Assembly: GCA_945873115.1 (NCBI GenBank)
Contig: CAMCBT010000012.1
Location: 1 to 40,939 of the forward strand
DNA length: 40,939 nt
From: an uncultured Mitsuokella sp.
GTDB taxonomy: Bacteria; Bacillota; Negativicutes; Selenomonadales; Selenomonadaceae
Direction of reading: 5' to 3'
The notes below the pieces were generated by a model that was given only the letters and a program-made list of their open reading frames with translations, was not told the origin of the DNA and searched no databases. Position numbers and translations under genes: made by a program. Positions 9,911 through 18,048 of the stretch are shown in pieces (the first letter of the stretch is position 1; every line of letters starts with the position of its first letter).

Positions 9911-10797
9911 TGCCGGAATCCATGGAATGGGAGAGTAAGACGGTAGAGGAGGCTGTGGAGTCGGCTCTTCGCAGCCTGGGGGTGACCCGGGAGGAGGCGG
10001 AGATTTCCGTCCTGCAGGAGCCCTCCTCCGGATTTCTCGGCCTCTTTGCCAAAAAGGCTCGGGTGCGGGTGACGAAAAAAGCGGAGGCACCGCGAGCTGC
10101 GGAGCCGCCTGCAAGAGAAAAGCCAAAGGCAGAGCCTGCTCGAGAGGAGGCTCCGAGGACGGAGGCTCCCGCGAAGGAGCAGGAAACGGGTGCCTTTGCC
10201 CCTTCTTCTGACGAGGAGACCCTCGTCTTTACGGAGGCCCAGGAGATGCAGGCAAAAAGGGCCGTGACCTTCCTCCGGGACATCATCTCCGTCATGAATC
10301 TCGATGTCACCGTGGAGCGGGAAAGGACGGCCAAGGGCCTTCGCATCACCCTTCGGGGGGAGAGCGTGGGCATCCTCATCGGAAAGCACGGGCAGACCCT
10401 GGACGCCCTCCAGTACCTGACGAACCTCGCCGCCAACCGGGGCATCGACGAGGGGCGGCTGCGCATCCTGGTGGATGCGGAGAACTATCGCCTCCGCCGG
10501 GAGGAGACTCTCGTGCGCCTCGCCCAGCATCTGGCAGAAAAGGCCTGCCGCCTGGGCCAGGAGGTCCACCTGGAGCCCATGAACCGCCACGAGCGGCGCA
10601 TCATCCATACGGCCCTCATCGACAACCGCCGGGTCACCACCTACAGCGACGGGGAGGAGCCCCGCCGCTACGTGGTCATCGCCCCAAAGCGCCGTCGGGG
10701 CCGCCGCCAGGACTCCTACGAGGGGAGAAGCCGCAGAGCGCGGGTGGAAAGCACACCGGAGCCGCAGGAGCCCTACTACGAGCGGGGCGAATACTGA
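9910..10797 (+). CDS. jag: RNA-binding protein Jag/KhpB
   Basis: A 295-residue RNA-binding protein of the KhpB family, linked in Firmicutes to control of cell division and elongation. Domains in order: Jag-N (residues ~5-55, SKTVEEAVESALRSLGV, ending FLGLFAKKARV), a charged Ala/Pro/Glu linker (~58-110), a KH domain with GILIGKHGQTLDALQ, and R3H (MNRHERRIIHTAL). A basic, Arg-rich tail follows. AAGGAGGA precedes the ATG at 9910, which overlaps the yidC stop. An inverted repeat follows the gene at 10805-10830. Confidence 0.95.
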   Translation: MPESMEWESKTVEEAVESALRSLGVTREEAEISVLQEPSSGFLGLFAKKARVRVTKKAEAPRAAEPPAREKPKAEPAREEAPRTEAPAKEQETGAFAPSSDEETLVFTEAQEMQAKRAVTFLRDIISVMNLDVTVERERTAKGLRITLRGESVGILIGKHGQTLDALQYLTNLAANRGIDEGRLRILVDAENYRLRREETLVRLAQHLAEKACRLGQEVHLEPMNRHERRIIHTALIDNRRVTTYSDGEEPRRYVVIAPKRRRGRRQDSYEGRSRRARVESTPEPQEPYYERGEY

Positions 10798-10804
10798 AAA
10801 ACAG

Positions 10805-10830
10805 GGCTGTGATAAATTTTTATCACAGCC
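10805..10830 (+). terminator. perfect 12-bp hairpin between jag and mnmE
   Basis: GGCTGTGATAAA (10805-10816) and TTTATCACAGCC (10819-10830) separated by TT. Only a weak T-rich stretch follows (TTATCTATTT), so it may be a leaky terminator or a processing/stability hairpin. Confidence 0.55.
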
Positions 10831-10855
10831 TTATCTATTTGAAGAAGGGGAAAAT

Positions 10856-12238
10856 ATGGAAGAAACCATTAGCGCCATTGCGACACCCCAGGGCATGGGG
10901 GGCATCGGCGTCGTGCGCATCAGCGGGGAGGAAGCCCTCCGGGTGGCAGACGCGGTCTTTGCCGCCAACTCGGGGCAGAAGCTCGCGGACACGGAGGGGG
11001 GCCGCTTCCTCCATGGGAGCCTCGTGGACTCCTTCGGGGAGGCCATTGACGAGGCCCTGGCCCTCGTCTTCCGCGCCCCCCATTCCTATACGGGGGAGGA
11101 CGTGGTGGAAATCCAGTGCCACGGAAGCCCGTACGTGCTGCGCTGCGCTCTCGCCCTGACCTACTCCGCCGGCGCCCGGCCCGCCGAGCGGGGGGAGTTC
11201 ACGAAGCGGGCCTTCCTGAACGGGCACCTGGACATCAGCCAGGCGGAGGCGGTCATGGACGTGGTGAGTGCCCGGACAAAGGGGGCCCTTGCAGTGGCCA
11301 GCGGCCACCTGACGGGGCGCTTCTCCAAGGAAATCAAGAAGCTCCGGGATGCGCTCCTCACCATGCTGGCCCATATCGAGGCGAATATCGACTTCCCCGA
11401 GGATGAGGTGGACGATGTCATCGCCTACGATATCGAAAAGAATATCCATGCCGTCCGGACGAAAATCGCGGAGATGCAAAAGACGGCCGAGGCCGGCCGG
11501 GTGCTTCGGGATGGCCTCCCCACAGCCATCATCGGCAAGCCGAATGTGGGAAAGTCCAGCCTCATGAATGCCTTCCTCCGGGAGGAGCGGGCCATCGTGA
11601 CGGATATCCCGGGCACCACCCGGGACGCCATCGAGGAGGTGGCGGATGTGGGAGGCGTGCCGCTCTGTATTGTGGACACGGCGGGCATCCGAAAGGGGGC
11701 GGACGTGGTGGAACGCCTCGGCATCGAGCGGGCAAGGGAGTACGCCCGGAAGGCGTCCCTCGTGCTCATGCTCTTCGATGGGTCGAGGCGCCTCGATGCA
11801 GAGGATGAGGAGATCCTCACCATCGCGAAGGACCGGGAGGGGAGTGCCATGATCCTTCTGACGAAGACGGATCTGCCGCCAAAGACGACGGCGGCGACCC
11901 TTTCCGAGTGCGCCGGAGGGTTGCCGGTTCACGCCATCTCCACGGAGACGGGGGCAGGCCTTGAGGAGCTCTCCATCGCCATCCGGGCCCGGGTGTACCG
12001 GGATGTGAGCGATGGGGCGGAGGGGACGTTCGTGAGTACGGAGCGGGAGGCAAAGGTGCTCCGGGAGGCGGACGGGCACCTCGCGGCCGCCCAGGACAGC
12101 CTCGCAGGAGCCATGGGGCTGGATTTCGTATCCATCGACCTCCGGGCAGCCTGGGAGGAGCTGGGAAAGCTCACAGGAGAAGCGCTGGGGACAGAGCTCC
12201 TCGATGAAATCTTCTCCAAGTTTTGTATTGGGAAGTAA
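10856..12238 (+). CDS. mnmE: tRNA modification GTPase MnmE
   Basis: With MnmG, installs the carboxymethylaminomethyl group on wobble uridine 34 of certain tRNAs. The 460-residue protein has the N-terminal tetrahydrofolate-binding domain (ISAIATPQGMGGIGVVRISG), a helical domain, and an inserted G domain with the P-loop GKPNVGKSS and switch motif DIPGTTRDAIEE, DTAGIR and TKTD. It ends in the diagnostic FCIGK with the essential Cys. AAGGGGAAAAT precedes the ATG. Its partner mnmG, which often follows directly, is not in the window. Confidence 0.97.
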   Translation: MEETISAIATPQGMGGIGVVRISGEEALRVADAVFAANSGQKLADTEGGRFLHGSLVDSFGEAIDEALALVFRAPHSYTGEDVVEIQCHGSPYVLRCALALTYSAGARPAERGEFTKRAFLNGHLDISQAEAVMDVVSARTKGALAVASGHLTGRFSKEIKKLRDALLTMLAHIEANIDFPEDEVDDVIAYDIEKNIHAVRTKIAEMQKTAEAGRVLRDGLPTAIIGKPNVGKSSLMNAFLREERAIVTDIPGTTRDAIEEVADVGGVPLCIVDTAGIRKGADVVERLGIERAREYARKASLVLMLFDGSRRLDAEDEEILTIAKDREGSAMILLTKTDLPPKTTAATLSECAGGLPVHAISTETGAGLEELSIAIRARVYRDVSDGAEGTFVSTEREAKVLREADGHLAAAQDSLAGAMGLDFVSIDLRAAWEELGKLTGEALGTELLDEIFSKFCIGK

Positions 12239-12383
12239 CGCGTACTATACAGAAAAATCACTAGACAATCAAGGCAATTAACCGATCTGCGCGGGGCGCA
12301 ACGGGCTTTGAGGCAATCCGCCTTGGAAGAGCACATCGGGCAGAAGCTTTTTCATAGAAGACCTATATTCTTCCGGCAAATTA

Positions 12384-12392
12384 TGGTATGAT
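12384..12392 (+). promoter_or_regulatory. extended -10 element upstream of pfkA
   Basis: TGG followed by TATGAT (12387-12392), about 50 nt before pfkA. No good -35 is seen at 16-18 nt, as expected for an extended -10 promoter. Confidence 0.45.
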
Positions 12393-12442
12393 AGAAGAAA
12401 TCAGCTTGTCCATAAAGTTTCTGTAATATAGGGGGCTTTTAC

Positions 12443-13405
12443 ATGTTAAACAGTATCGCAGTCATGACGAGCGGCGGAGACAGCCCGGGAATGAATGCGG
12501 CGGCTCGCGCCGTCGTCCGCACGGCTCTTTATGAGGGCGTGACGGTCTGGGGCATCCACGACGGCTACCATGGACTCCTGGATGGGGACATATACAAGAT
12601 GGAGTCCAAGGATGTGGGCGACATCATCCAGCGGGGCGGCACCTTCCTGGGCACGGCCCGCAGCAAGCGGTGGCGGACGCCGGAGGGCCGAAAGCTCGGC
12701 TATAAGAACCTGGTGGACCGGGGCATCGAGGGCCTCTGCGTCATCGGCGGCGACGGGTCGCTGCGCGGCGCATCGCTGCTCTCCCAGGAGACGGGCATCC
12801 CCATCGTGGGGCTCCCCGGCACCATCGACAACGATGTCTGGGGCTCCGACTACACCATCGGCTGCGATACGGCGGCGAACACCATCATCGATGCCATCAA
12901 TAAGCTCCGGGACACCGCCTCTGCCCATCGCCGGGTCATCGTGCTGGAGACCATGGGCCGCAACAGCGGCTGGCTGGCACTGGTGGCCGGCATCTCCGGC
13001 GGCGCCGAGTACATCCTGGTGCCGGAGGAGGAGTATGACCTCCACGCCATCTGCGAGGATATGCAGGAGGCCTACAAGAAGGGCAAGCGCTACATCCTCG
13101 TGGTGGTGGCAGAGGGCGCCGGCAACGGCCAGGAAATCGCCGACTACATCGCGAAGGAAACGGGCCTCGACACCCGTGCCTCCGTCCTCGGCCATATCCA
13201 GCGCGGGGGATCGCCCACGGTCATCGACCGGGTTCGTGCCAGCCAGCTGGGCGAGCAGGCAGCCCTTGCCCTCATCTCTGGGCTGTCGAACATCGTCTTC
13301 GGCTTCAAGGAAGGCCACGTGGTCTCCATCGACCTCCACGATTCGGTCAACAACAAAAAGCAGCTGGATCCCGACTATATCCATATCGCAAAGGTTCTGT
13401 TCTAA
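12443..13405 (+). CDS. pfkA: ATP-dependent 6-phosphofructokinase
   Basis: Phosphorylates fructose 6-phosphate to fructose 1,6-bisphosphate in glycolysis. The 320-residue protein is of normal bacterial PfkA length. Motifs: SGGDSPGMNAAARA at the nucleotide site, GGDGSLRGA with the Gly typical of ATP-using rather than pyrophosphate-using enzymes, PGTIDND with the catalytic Asp, MGRNSGWLA and LGHIQRGG. AGGGGG lies 8 nt before the ATG. It is transcribed alone and ends at a repeat plus terminator. Its neighbour on the other strand is the fructose PTS operon, whose product (fructose 1,6-bisphosphate) enters glycolysis at the same point. Confidence 0.96.
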   Translation: MLNSIAVMTSGGDSPGMNAAARAVVRTALYEGVTVWGIHDGYHGLLDGDIYKMESKDVGDIIQRGGTFLGTARSKRWRTPEGRKLGYKNLVDRGIEGLCVIGGDGSLRGASLLSQETGIPIVGLPGTIDNDVWGSDYTIGCDTAANTIIDAINKLRDTASAHRRVIVLETMGRNSGWLALVAGISGGAEYILVPEEEYDLHAICEDMQEAYKKGKRYILVVVAEGAGNGQEIADYIAKETGLDTRASVLGHIQRGGSPTVIDRVRASQLGEQAALALISGLSNIVFGFKEGHVVSIDLHDSVNNKKQLDPDYIHIAKVLF

Positions 13406-13411
13406 CGCACG

Positions 13412-13518
13412 AAACTACACGCACAAATGTCCGCTTGCGGGTCTGTGCGCCGCCCTTGCAAGAAACCAGCCAATCCGTCTGCGCCTACGGTTTGCCTTCT
13501 TGGGGCTATATAGTGAAA
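13412..13518 (+). repeat. dispersed structured repeat, diverged copy 4
   Basis: A 107-bp relative of the 108-bp repeat, in the same orientation as copy 3. The main hairpin is kept: CGCACA/TGTGCG outer stem and GTCCGC/GCGGGT inner stem around TT. One inner pair is changed from A-T to G-C on both sides. The second stem is weakened. It lies between the pfkA stop and its terminator, so it should be in the pfkA 3' untranslated region. Confidence 0.85.
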
Positions 13519-13546
13519 GGAGCTTCCGCTTTGGGAGCTCCTTTTT
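13518..13546 (+). terminator. intrinsic terminator after pfkA
   Basis: AGGAGCT (13518-13524) and AGCTCCT (13536-13542), 11-nt loop, then a T-run. It abuts repeat copy 4. Confidence 0.85.
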
Positions 13547-13608
13547 CGTGCCCATTATTTGTATTCTTCTCCCGCAAGGATGCGATCGAGGGTTTTGCCA
13601 ACGCTTTT

Positions 13609-13642
13609 CAAAAAAATATCCCGAAGGATTACCCTTCGGGAT
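13609..13642 (-). terminator. intrinsic terminator of the fruKA operon
   Basis: ATCCCGAAGG (13618-13627) and CCTTCGGGAT (13633-13642) with a 5-nt loop. On the minus strand a run of T follows (the A-run at 13610-13616). Confidence 0.9.
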
Positions 13643-13656
13643 GCGGTGTTTGTTTC

Positions 13657-15561
13657 TTACTTCTTGATGGTTTTTTTCAGTACGGCCAGGATGGCGCAGC
13701 CGACGACGGCGCCGATGGCGATGGCTACGAGATACATGAGGGGGTTGCCGATGGTGGGCACCACGAAGATGCCGCCATGGGGTGCCCGGAGGGTGCAGTC
13801 AAAGGCCATGGTGAGGGCACCGGCGAGAGCCGAGCCCACAATCATGGAGGGGATGACCCGGATGGGGTCGCCCGCCGCAAAGGGGATGGCACCCTCGGTG
13901 ATGAAGGCGAGGCCCATGACGTAGTTGGTGGGGCCGGCTTTGCGCTCGCTCTCCGTGAAGCGGTTCGGGAAGAAGGTGGTGCAAAGAGCGATGGCAAGGG
14001 GAGGCACCATGCCGCCCGCCATGACCGCCGCCATCACGTGAAACTCACCGGAGGCGAGAAGTCCCGTGCCCGTGACGTAGGCCGCCTTGTTCACAGGACC
14101 GCCCATGTCGACGGCCATCATGCCGCCTACGATGAGGCCCATGAGGATGCGGGCGGAGGGATCCATGTTCTTCAGGGTATCCACCATCCAGGTGTTGATG
14201 GCGGATACCGGCGGGGCGATGATGAAGAGGGAGATGAAGCCCATGATGAGGATGCCCAGCACCGGGTAGATGAGCATGGGCTTCATGCCCTCCAGGGACT
14301 CGGGCAGGCAGCCGGAGACCTTCTTCAGGCCGTTTACCACGTAGCCGGCCACGAAGCCCGCGATGAGGGCACCCAGGAAGCCCGAGCCCGTGGTGCCCGC
14401 GAGCGCACCGCCCACGAAGCCCACGGCGAGGCCCGGCCTATCGGCGATGGACATGGCGATGAAGCCTGCCAGCACCGGCAGCATGAAGCCGAAGGCGGCG
14501 CCGCCGATGTCCTTGAAGAACTTCGCCGTCGGCGTATTGGAGCCGAAGTTGGCGGGGTTGATGGAGTAGTCATCCAGGAGGAACGCGATGGCGATGAGGA
14601 TGCCGCCGCCCACGACAAAGGGGAGCATGTGGCTGACACCGTTCATCAGATGCTTGTAGATCTGGCGTCCCAGGCTGTCGCCGGCGGTGTCCGCGGAGCT
14701 CTCCTCCTCGTCGGAGCCCGAGGCATGGTAGACGGGGGCGGAGCCATTCGTGGCGAGGTCTAACAGCTCGTCCGCCTTGTTGATGCCGTCGGCGACCTTC
14801 CGGATGACGACCCGCTTGCCGTCAAAGCGGCTCATGGCCACATTCTTGTCGGCAGCCACGATGATGCCGTCGGCGGCGGCGATTTCCGCGTCCGTCAGCA
14901 CGTTCTTGGCACCGCCGGAGCCGTTTGTCTCCACCTTGATGGAGATGCCCCGCTTCTTGGCGTGCTGCTCCAGGCTCTCGGCGGCCATGAAGGTGTGGGC
15001 GATGCCCGTGGGGCAGGCGGTGACGGCGAGAACCTGGATATGGCCGGAGGCCGGTGCTGCAGCTTTTGGGGCGCTTTCCTCTGCCGCAGATGGCGCCTCG
15101 AAGGTGCCGTCCTCCTTCTGATCGATGAGGGAGCGGAACTCCTCGATGGACTTCGCGGCGATGAGAGCCTCCTTGAAGTCCGGGTCCATGATCATGGTGG
15201 CCAGCTTCGAAAGGATGGCGAGATGCTCGTCATTTGCCGAGTCCGGCGCTGCAATCATGAAGAAGAGGCGGGCGGGGTTCCCGTCCATGGACTCAAAGTC
15301 CATGCCGTCGGGAACCGTCATGGCGGCGAGGCCTGCGGCAGCGACGCCGGTGCTCTTGGCGTGAGGGGTGGCGATGCCGTCGCCCAGGCCCGTGGTGCCG
15401 GAGGCTTCGCGCTCCAGCACGTCCTTTTCATACTGGGCGGCATCCTTTAGATTGCCGCCCTTTTCCATGAGGAGCGCCAGCTCGTGGATGGCCGAGGCCT
15501 TGTCCTTTGGCTGCGCCCCAAGCTTGATGCTCTCAATCTTGAGCAAATCGTTGATTCGCAT
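13657..15561 (-). CDS. fruA: fructose-specific PTS enzyme IIABC
   Basis: Imports fructose and phosphorylates it to fructose 1-phosphate using HPr phosphate. The 634-residue protein fuses three parts: EIIA (residues ~1-150) with active His67 in GIATPHAKS, EIIB (~173-275) with active Cys183 in VTACPTGIAHTFMAAE, and a membrane EIIC (~300-634) with about nine helices and the APHGGIFV motif. An Ala/Glu-rich linker joins A and B. AAAGGAG precedes the ATG at 15561. It follows fruK by 3 nt and ends at the terminator 13609-13642. Confidence 0.96.
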   Translation of the reverse strand: MRINDLLKIESIKLGAQPKDKASAIHELALLMEKGGNLKDAAQYEKDVLEREASGTTGLGDGIATPHAKSTGVAAAGLAAMTVPDGMDFESMDGNPARLFFMIAAPDSANDEHLAILSKLATMIMDPDFKEALIAAKSIEEFRSLIDQKEDGTFEAPSAAEESAPKAAAPASGHIQVLAVTACPTGIAHTFMAAESLEQHAKKRGISIKVETNGSGGAKNVLTDAEIAAADGIIVAADKNVAMSRFDGKRVVIRKVADGINKADELLDLATNGSAPVYHASGSDEEESSADTAGDSLGRQIYKHLMNGVSHMLPFVVGGGILIAIAFLLDDYSINPANFGSNTPTAKFFKDIGGAAFGFMLPVLAGFIAMSIADRPGLAVGFVGGALAGTTGSGFLGALIAGFVAGYVVNGLKKVSGCLPESLEGMKPMLIYPVLGILIMGFISLFIIAPPVSAINTWMVDTLKNMDPSARILMGLIVGGMMAVDMGGPVNKAAYVTGTGLLASGEFHVMAAVMAGGMVPPLAIALCTTFFPNRFTESERKAGPTNYVMGLAFITEGAIPFAAGDPIRVIPSMIVGSALAGALTMAFDCTLRAPHGGIFVVPTIGNPLMYLVAIAIGAVVGCAILAVLKKTIKK

Positions 15562-15564
15562 TTG

Positions 15565-16476
15565 TTACTCCTTTATGGTTTTCAGTAGTGCGTCCACTTC
15601 CGCCCGGGTGGCGAGATTCTCGCTGAAGGCGGAGGCACTGCCGGAGGCGACGCCCAGGAAGAAGGCCTCCTTGAGGTTCCCCTTCGACTCCTCGAGGCCC
15701 GTCAGGAAGCCTGCCACCATGGAGTCGCCGGCACCGACGGAGTTCACGAGCCTTCCCTTCGGGGCAGGGGCCTTGTAGACCTCACCGTTTTCCCCCACGA
15801 AGATGGCCCCGTCGCCGCCCCGGGAGACCAGGACGTTCCGGGCGCCCTTTTCTTGGAGCTTCTTGGCGTAGGTGATGATTTCCTCGTCTCCTGTGAGCTC
15901 CACGCCGAACATATCCCCCAGCTCGTGGTGGTTCGGCTTGATGAGGAAGGGATGGTACGGCAGGACGTTCAGCAGGAGCTTCTTCTCCGCGTCCACCACC
16001 ATGCGAAGGTCCTTGCCGGAGAGGTGCTTCAGGATGCGCTCGTAGATGTCATCCGGGAGCGTCTTCGGGATGGAGCCCGCCAGCACCAGTGTGTCCCCTG
16101 ACTGGAGCTGGTCCAGCTGCTGGAAGAGCACGTCCTGCTTCCGCTGGGGGATGTCCGGCCCCTGGCCGTTGATCTCCGTCTCTTCCCCGGCCTTAACCTT
16201 CACATTGATGCGGGAAAAGCCCTCATCCAGGTGGATGAACTCCTGTTCCACGCCAAATTCCTTGAGCTGGCGGGAAATCTCCGCGCCGGTGAAGCCTGCC
16301 AGGAAGCCCAGGGCCGTGGACTTCTGCCCCAGATTCGCGAGGACAATGGACACATTGATACCCTTGCCGCCCCCCAGGACCTGCTCGTAGGTCACGCGGT
16401 TCGTTGCCCCCGCCTGAAAGGAATCCAGCCGCACGATGTAGTCGATGGCCGGGTTGAAGGTTACTGTATAGATCAT
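15565..16476 (-). CDS. fruK: 1-phosphofructokinase
   Basis: PfkB-family sugar kinase that converts fructose 1-phosphate from FruA into fructose 1,6-bisphosphate. The 303-residue protein has the family signatures: TFNPAIDYIVRL at the start, GGGKGINVSIVLANLG in the substrate region, and the C-terminal SVGAGDSMVAGFLTG with the catalytic Asp. Start ATG at 16476 follows GGGAGG. It is the first gene of a two-gene fruKA operon. The DeoR-type FruR repressor often encoded upstream is missing here, but a palindrome overlaps the promoter -35. Confidence 0.95.
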   Translation of the reverse strand: MIYTVTFNPAIDYIVRLDSFQAGATNRVTYEQVLGGGKGINVSIVLANLGQKSTALGFLAGFTGAEISRQLKEFGVEQEFIHLDEGFSRINVKVKAGEETEINGQGPDIPQRKQDVLFQQLDQLQSGDTLVLAGSIPKTLPDDIYERILKHLSGKDLRMVVDAEKKLLLNVLPYHPFLIKPNHHELGDMFGVELTGDEEIITYAKKLQEKGARNVLVSRGGDGAIFVGENGEVYKAPAPKGRLVNSVGAGDSMVAGFLTGLEESKGNLKEAFFLGVASGSASAFSENLATRAEVDALLKTIKE

Positions 16477-16522
16477 GGTTTTTCCTCCCTAGAAACCGAG
16501 AAAGCTCCCGAAAACTCGCCTT

Positions 16523-16557
16523 ATTTTACCACACCTTGCACTTTCCCACAATGTGGG
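16523..16557 (-). promoter_or_regulatory. fruK promoter with overlapping palindromic operator candidate
   Basis: Minus strand: -35 TTGTGG (16551-16546), 17-nt spacer, -10 TAAAAT (16528-16523) preceded by TGG. The perfect palindrome CCCACA-A-TGTGGG (16545-16557) covers the -35, a position suited to repression. Confidence 0.6.
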
Positions 16558-16759
16558 GGAGCAGGAAATCGAAAATGCGTGATAATCCGAAGCTTTGCGC
16601 GAAAAATCAGGTGATAGCGAGAAAAAGGACGAATTTCCCATAGGAAAATGGAAAGCTGCCTAGAATTATACAGAAATAAGGGGTAGTCTGTCTGCCCACA
16701 GGCATTGCAGGGATATGCAATGATTCGTTGTATCGTTTTGCGAGAGAAAGGACTAGCAT

Positions 16760-17668
16760 TTGGCAGAGCACGTGCAGCAGGGGCCTTTGCCTCAGAAGGC
16801 CTGCAAGAAAATCGTACAGAAGCGGAAGGCTTCGTTTTATCTGAAAAAGTATGCCCTCATACTCCTGGGGGCCATCATCGCCGCGGCGGGGCTGGAACTC
16901 TTCCTCATCCCAAACAACGTCATCGATGGCGGCATCGTGGGCATCTCCATCATGGCCAGTGCCATCACCGGGTGGAAGCTGGGCGTGTTCCTGGTGGTGC
17001 TGAACATCCCCTTTTTGACCCTGGGGTACAAGCAGATCGGCAAGAACTTCGCCATCGCCACGACGATAGCCATCTGCATCCTGTCCTTCTGGTCAGCGGT
17101 CTTCGAGCCCATCCCGCCGGTGACGACGGATCCCTTCCTGGCGGCCATATTCGGCGGCATCATCGACGGCGTGGGGGTGGGTCTCATCATCCGGGCCGGC
17201 GGGTCTCTCGACGGCACGGAGATCGTGGCCATCATCATGGACAAGAAATCGGTCTTCTCCGTGGGCGAGGTGGTGATGTTCATTAACCTCTTCATCCTCT
17301 CCAGCGCGGGCCTGCTCTTCGGCTGGGACAAGGCCATGTATTCTCTGGTGGCCTACTTCGTCATCGCGAAGATGATCGACGTGGTCATAAAGGGCCTCGA
17401 TGAGAGCTACGCCGTCATGATTGTGACGGATGAACACGAGGAAATCACTTCGGCACTCAATGACCGGCTGGGCCGGGGCGTGACGATGCTCCACGGCGCC
17501 GGCGGCTACACGGGGGAGGCAAAGGAGGTTCTCTACTGCGTGGTGACCCGCCTGGAGGTGGACAAGGTGAAGGAAATCGTCCTGGAAAAGGACGAGAGTG
17601 CCTTCGTCACCATAAACGCCGTCCACGATATTGTGGGAGGCAGGTTCAAGAAAAAATCGATTCACTGA
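16760..17668 (+). CDS. YitT family membrane protein
   Basis: A 302-residue integral membrane protein of the YitT (DUF161/DUF2179) family. Five or six hydrophobic segments span residues ~30-210, including IIAAAGLELFLIPNNVIDGG and the Gly-rich GGIIDGVGVGLIIRAGGSLDGTE in parts. A cytoplasmic DUF2179 domain follows (~220-295: GVTMLHGAGGYTGEAKEVLYCVV). The biochemical role of the family is not established. The start is TTG at 16760 with AGGA 8 nt upstream; no better in-frame start exists. It is a single gene closed by a terminator at 17675-17702. Confidence 0.9.
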   Translation: MAEHVQQGPLPQKACKKIVQKRKASFYLKKYALILLGAIIAAAGLELFLIPNNVIDGGIVGISIMASAITGWKLGVFLVVLNIPFLTLGYKQIGKNFAIATTIAICILSFWSAVFEPIPPVTTDPFLAAIFGGIIDGVGVGLIIRAGGSLDGTEIVAIIMDKKSVFSVGEVVMFINLFILSSAGLLFGWDKAMYSLVAYFVIAKMIDVVIKGLDESYAVMIVTDEHEEITSALNDRLGRGVTMLHGAGGYTGEAKEVLYCVVTRLEVDKVKEIVLEKDESAFVTINAVHDIVGGRFKKKSIH

Positions 17669-17674
17669 GATTTT

Positions 17675-17702
17675 GGCAGCTTCTTTGGGAGCTGTCTTTT
17701 TT
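17675..17702 (+). terminator. intrinsic terminator after the YitT gene
   Basis: GGCAGCT (17675-17681) and AGCTGTC (17690-17696), 8-nt loop with one G-U pair, then a six-T run. Confidence 0.85.
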
Positions 17703-17703
17703 C

Positions 17704-17732
17704 TTGCATAAGCGAGTGCTTTGCGCTATGAT
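17704..17732 (+). promoter_or_regulatory. promoter of yhdT-panF
   Basis: TTGCAT (17704-17709), 17-nt spacer, TATGAT (17727-17732), about 50 nt before the yhdT start. Confidence 0.7.
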
Positions 17733-17781
17733 AAATCCCGACGGTACGCGCATGGGTACGCGACTGTACAAGGAGGTAAAA

Positions 17782-18048
17782 ATGAATACACAGGAAAAGT
17801 ACCGGCAGGTACGAAGGGAAGCGAAGGCGACGGGGACTCTTCTCCTCGCGCTTATCGCATTCTGGCTCTTCGCGGGCTTCGGGGCCTACGCCCTTTGGCC
17901 GGAGGCCGCCATCGGCTTCATCCCCCTCTGGGCAATTCTCGCGTCCCTTGGGGTCTGGGCCTTTGCCATCACGGGCGTCATTCTTCTCGTCCGCTCTGTC
18001 TTTCGGGACATGCCCCTGGGGGATGGGGAGGTGAGCGGTCGTGACTGA
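17782..18048 (+). CDS. yhdT: YhdT/DUF997 small membrane protein
   Basis: An 88-residue protein of the DUF997 family, which is regularly encoded directly before panF. It has a basic N-terminus (NTQEKYRQVRREAKATG) and two hydrophobic helices (~22-42 and ~50-75). AAGGAGGTAAAA precedes the ATG at 17782. It overlaps panF by 8 nt, which suggests coupled translation. A role as an accessory part of the pantothenate symporter is inferred from this constant pairing. Confidence 0.85.
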   Translation: MNTQEKYRQVRREAKATGTLLLALIAFWLFAGFGAYALWPEAAIGFIPLWAILASLGVWAFAITGVILLVRSVFRDMPLGDGEVSGRD

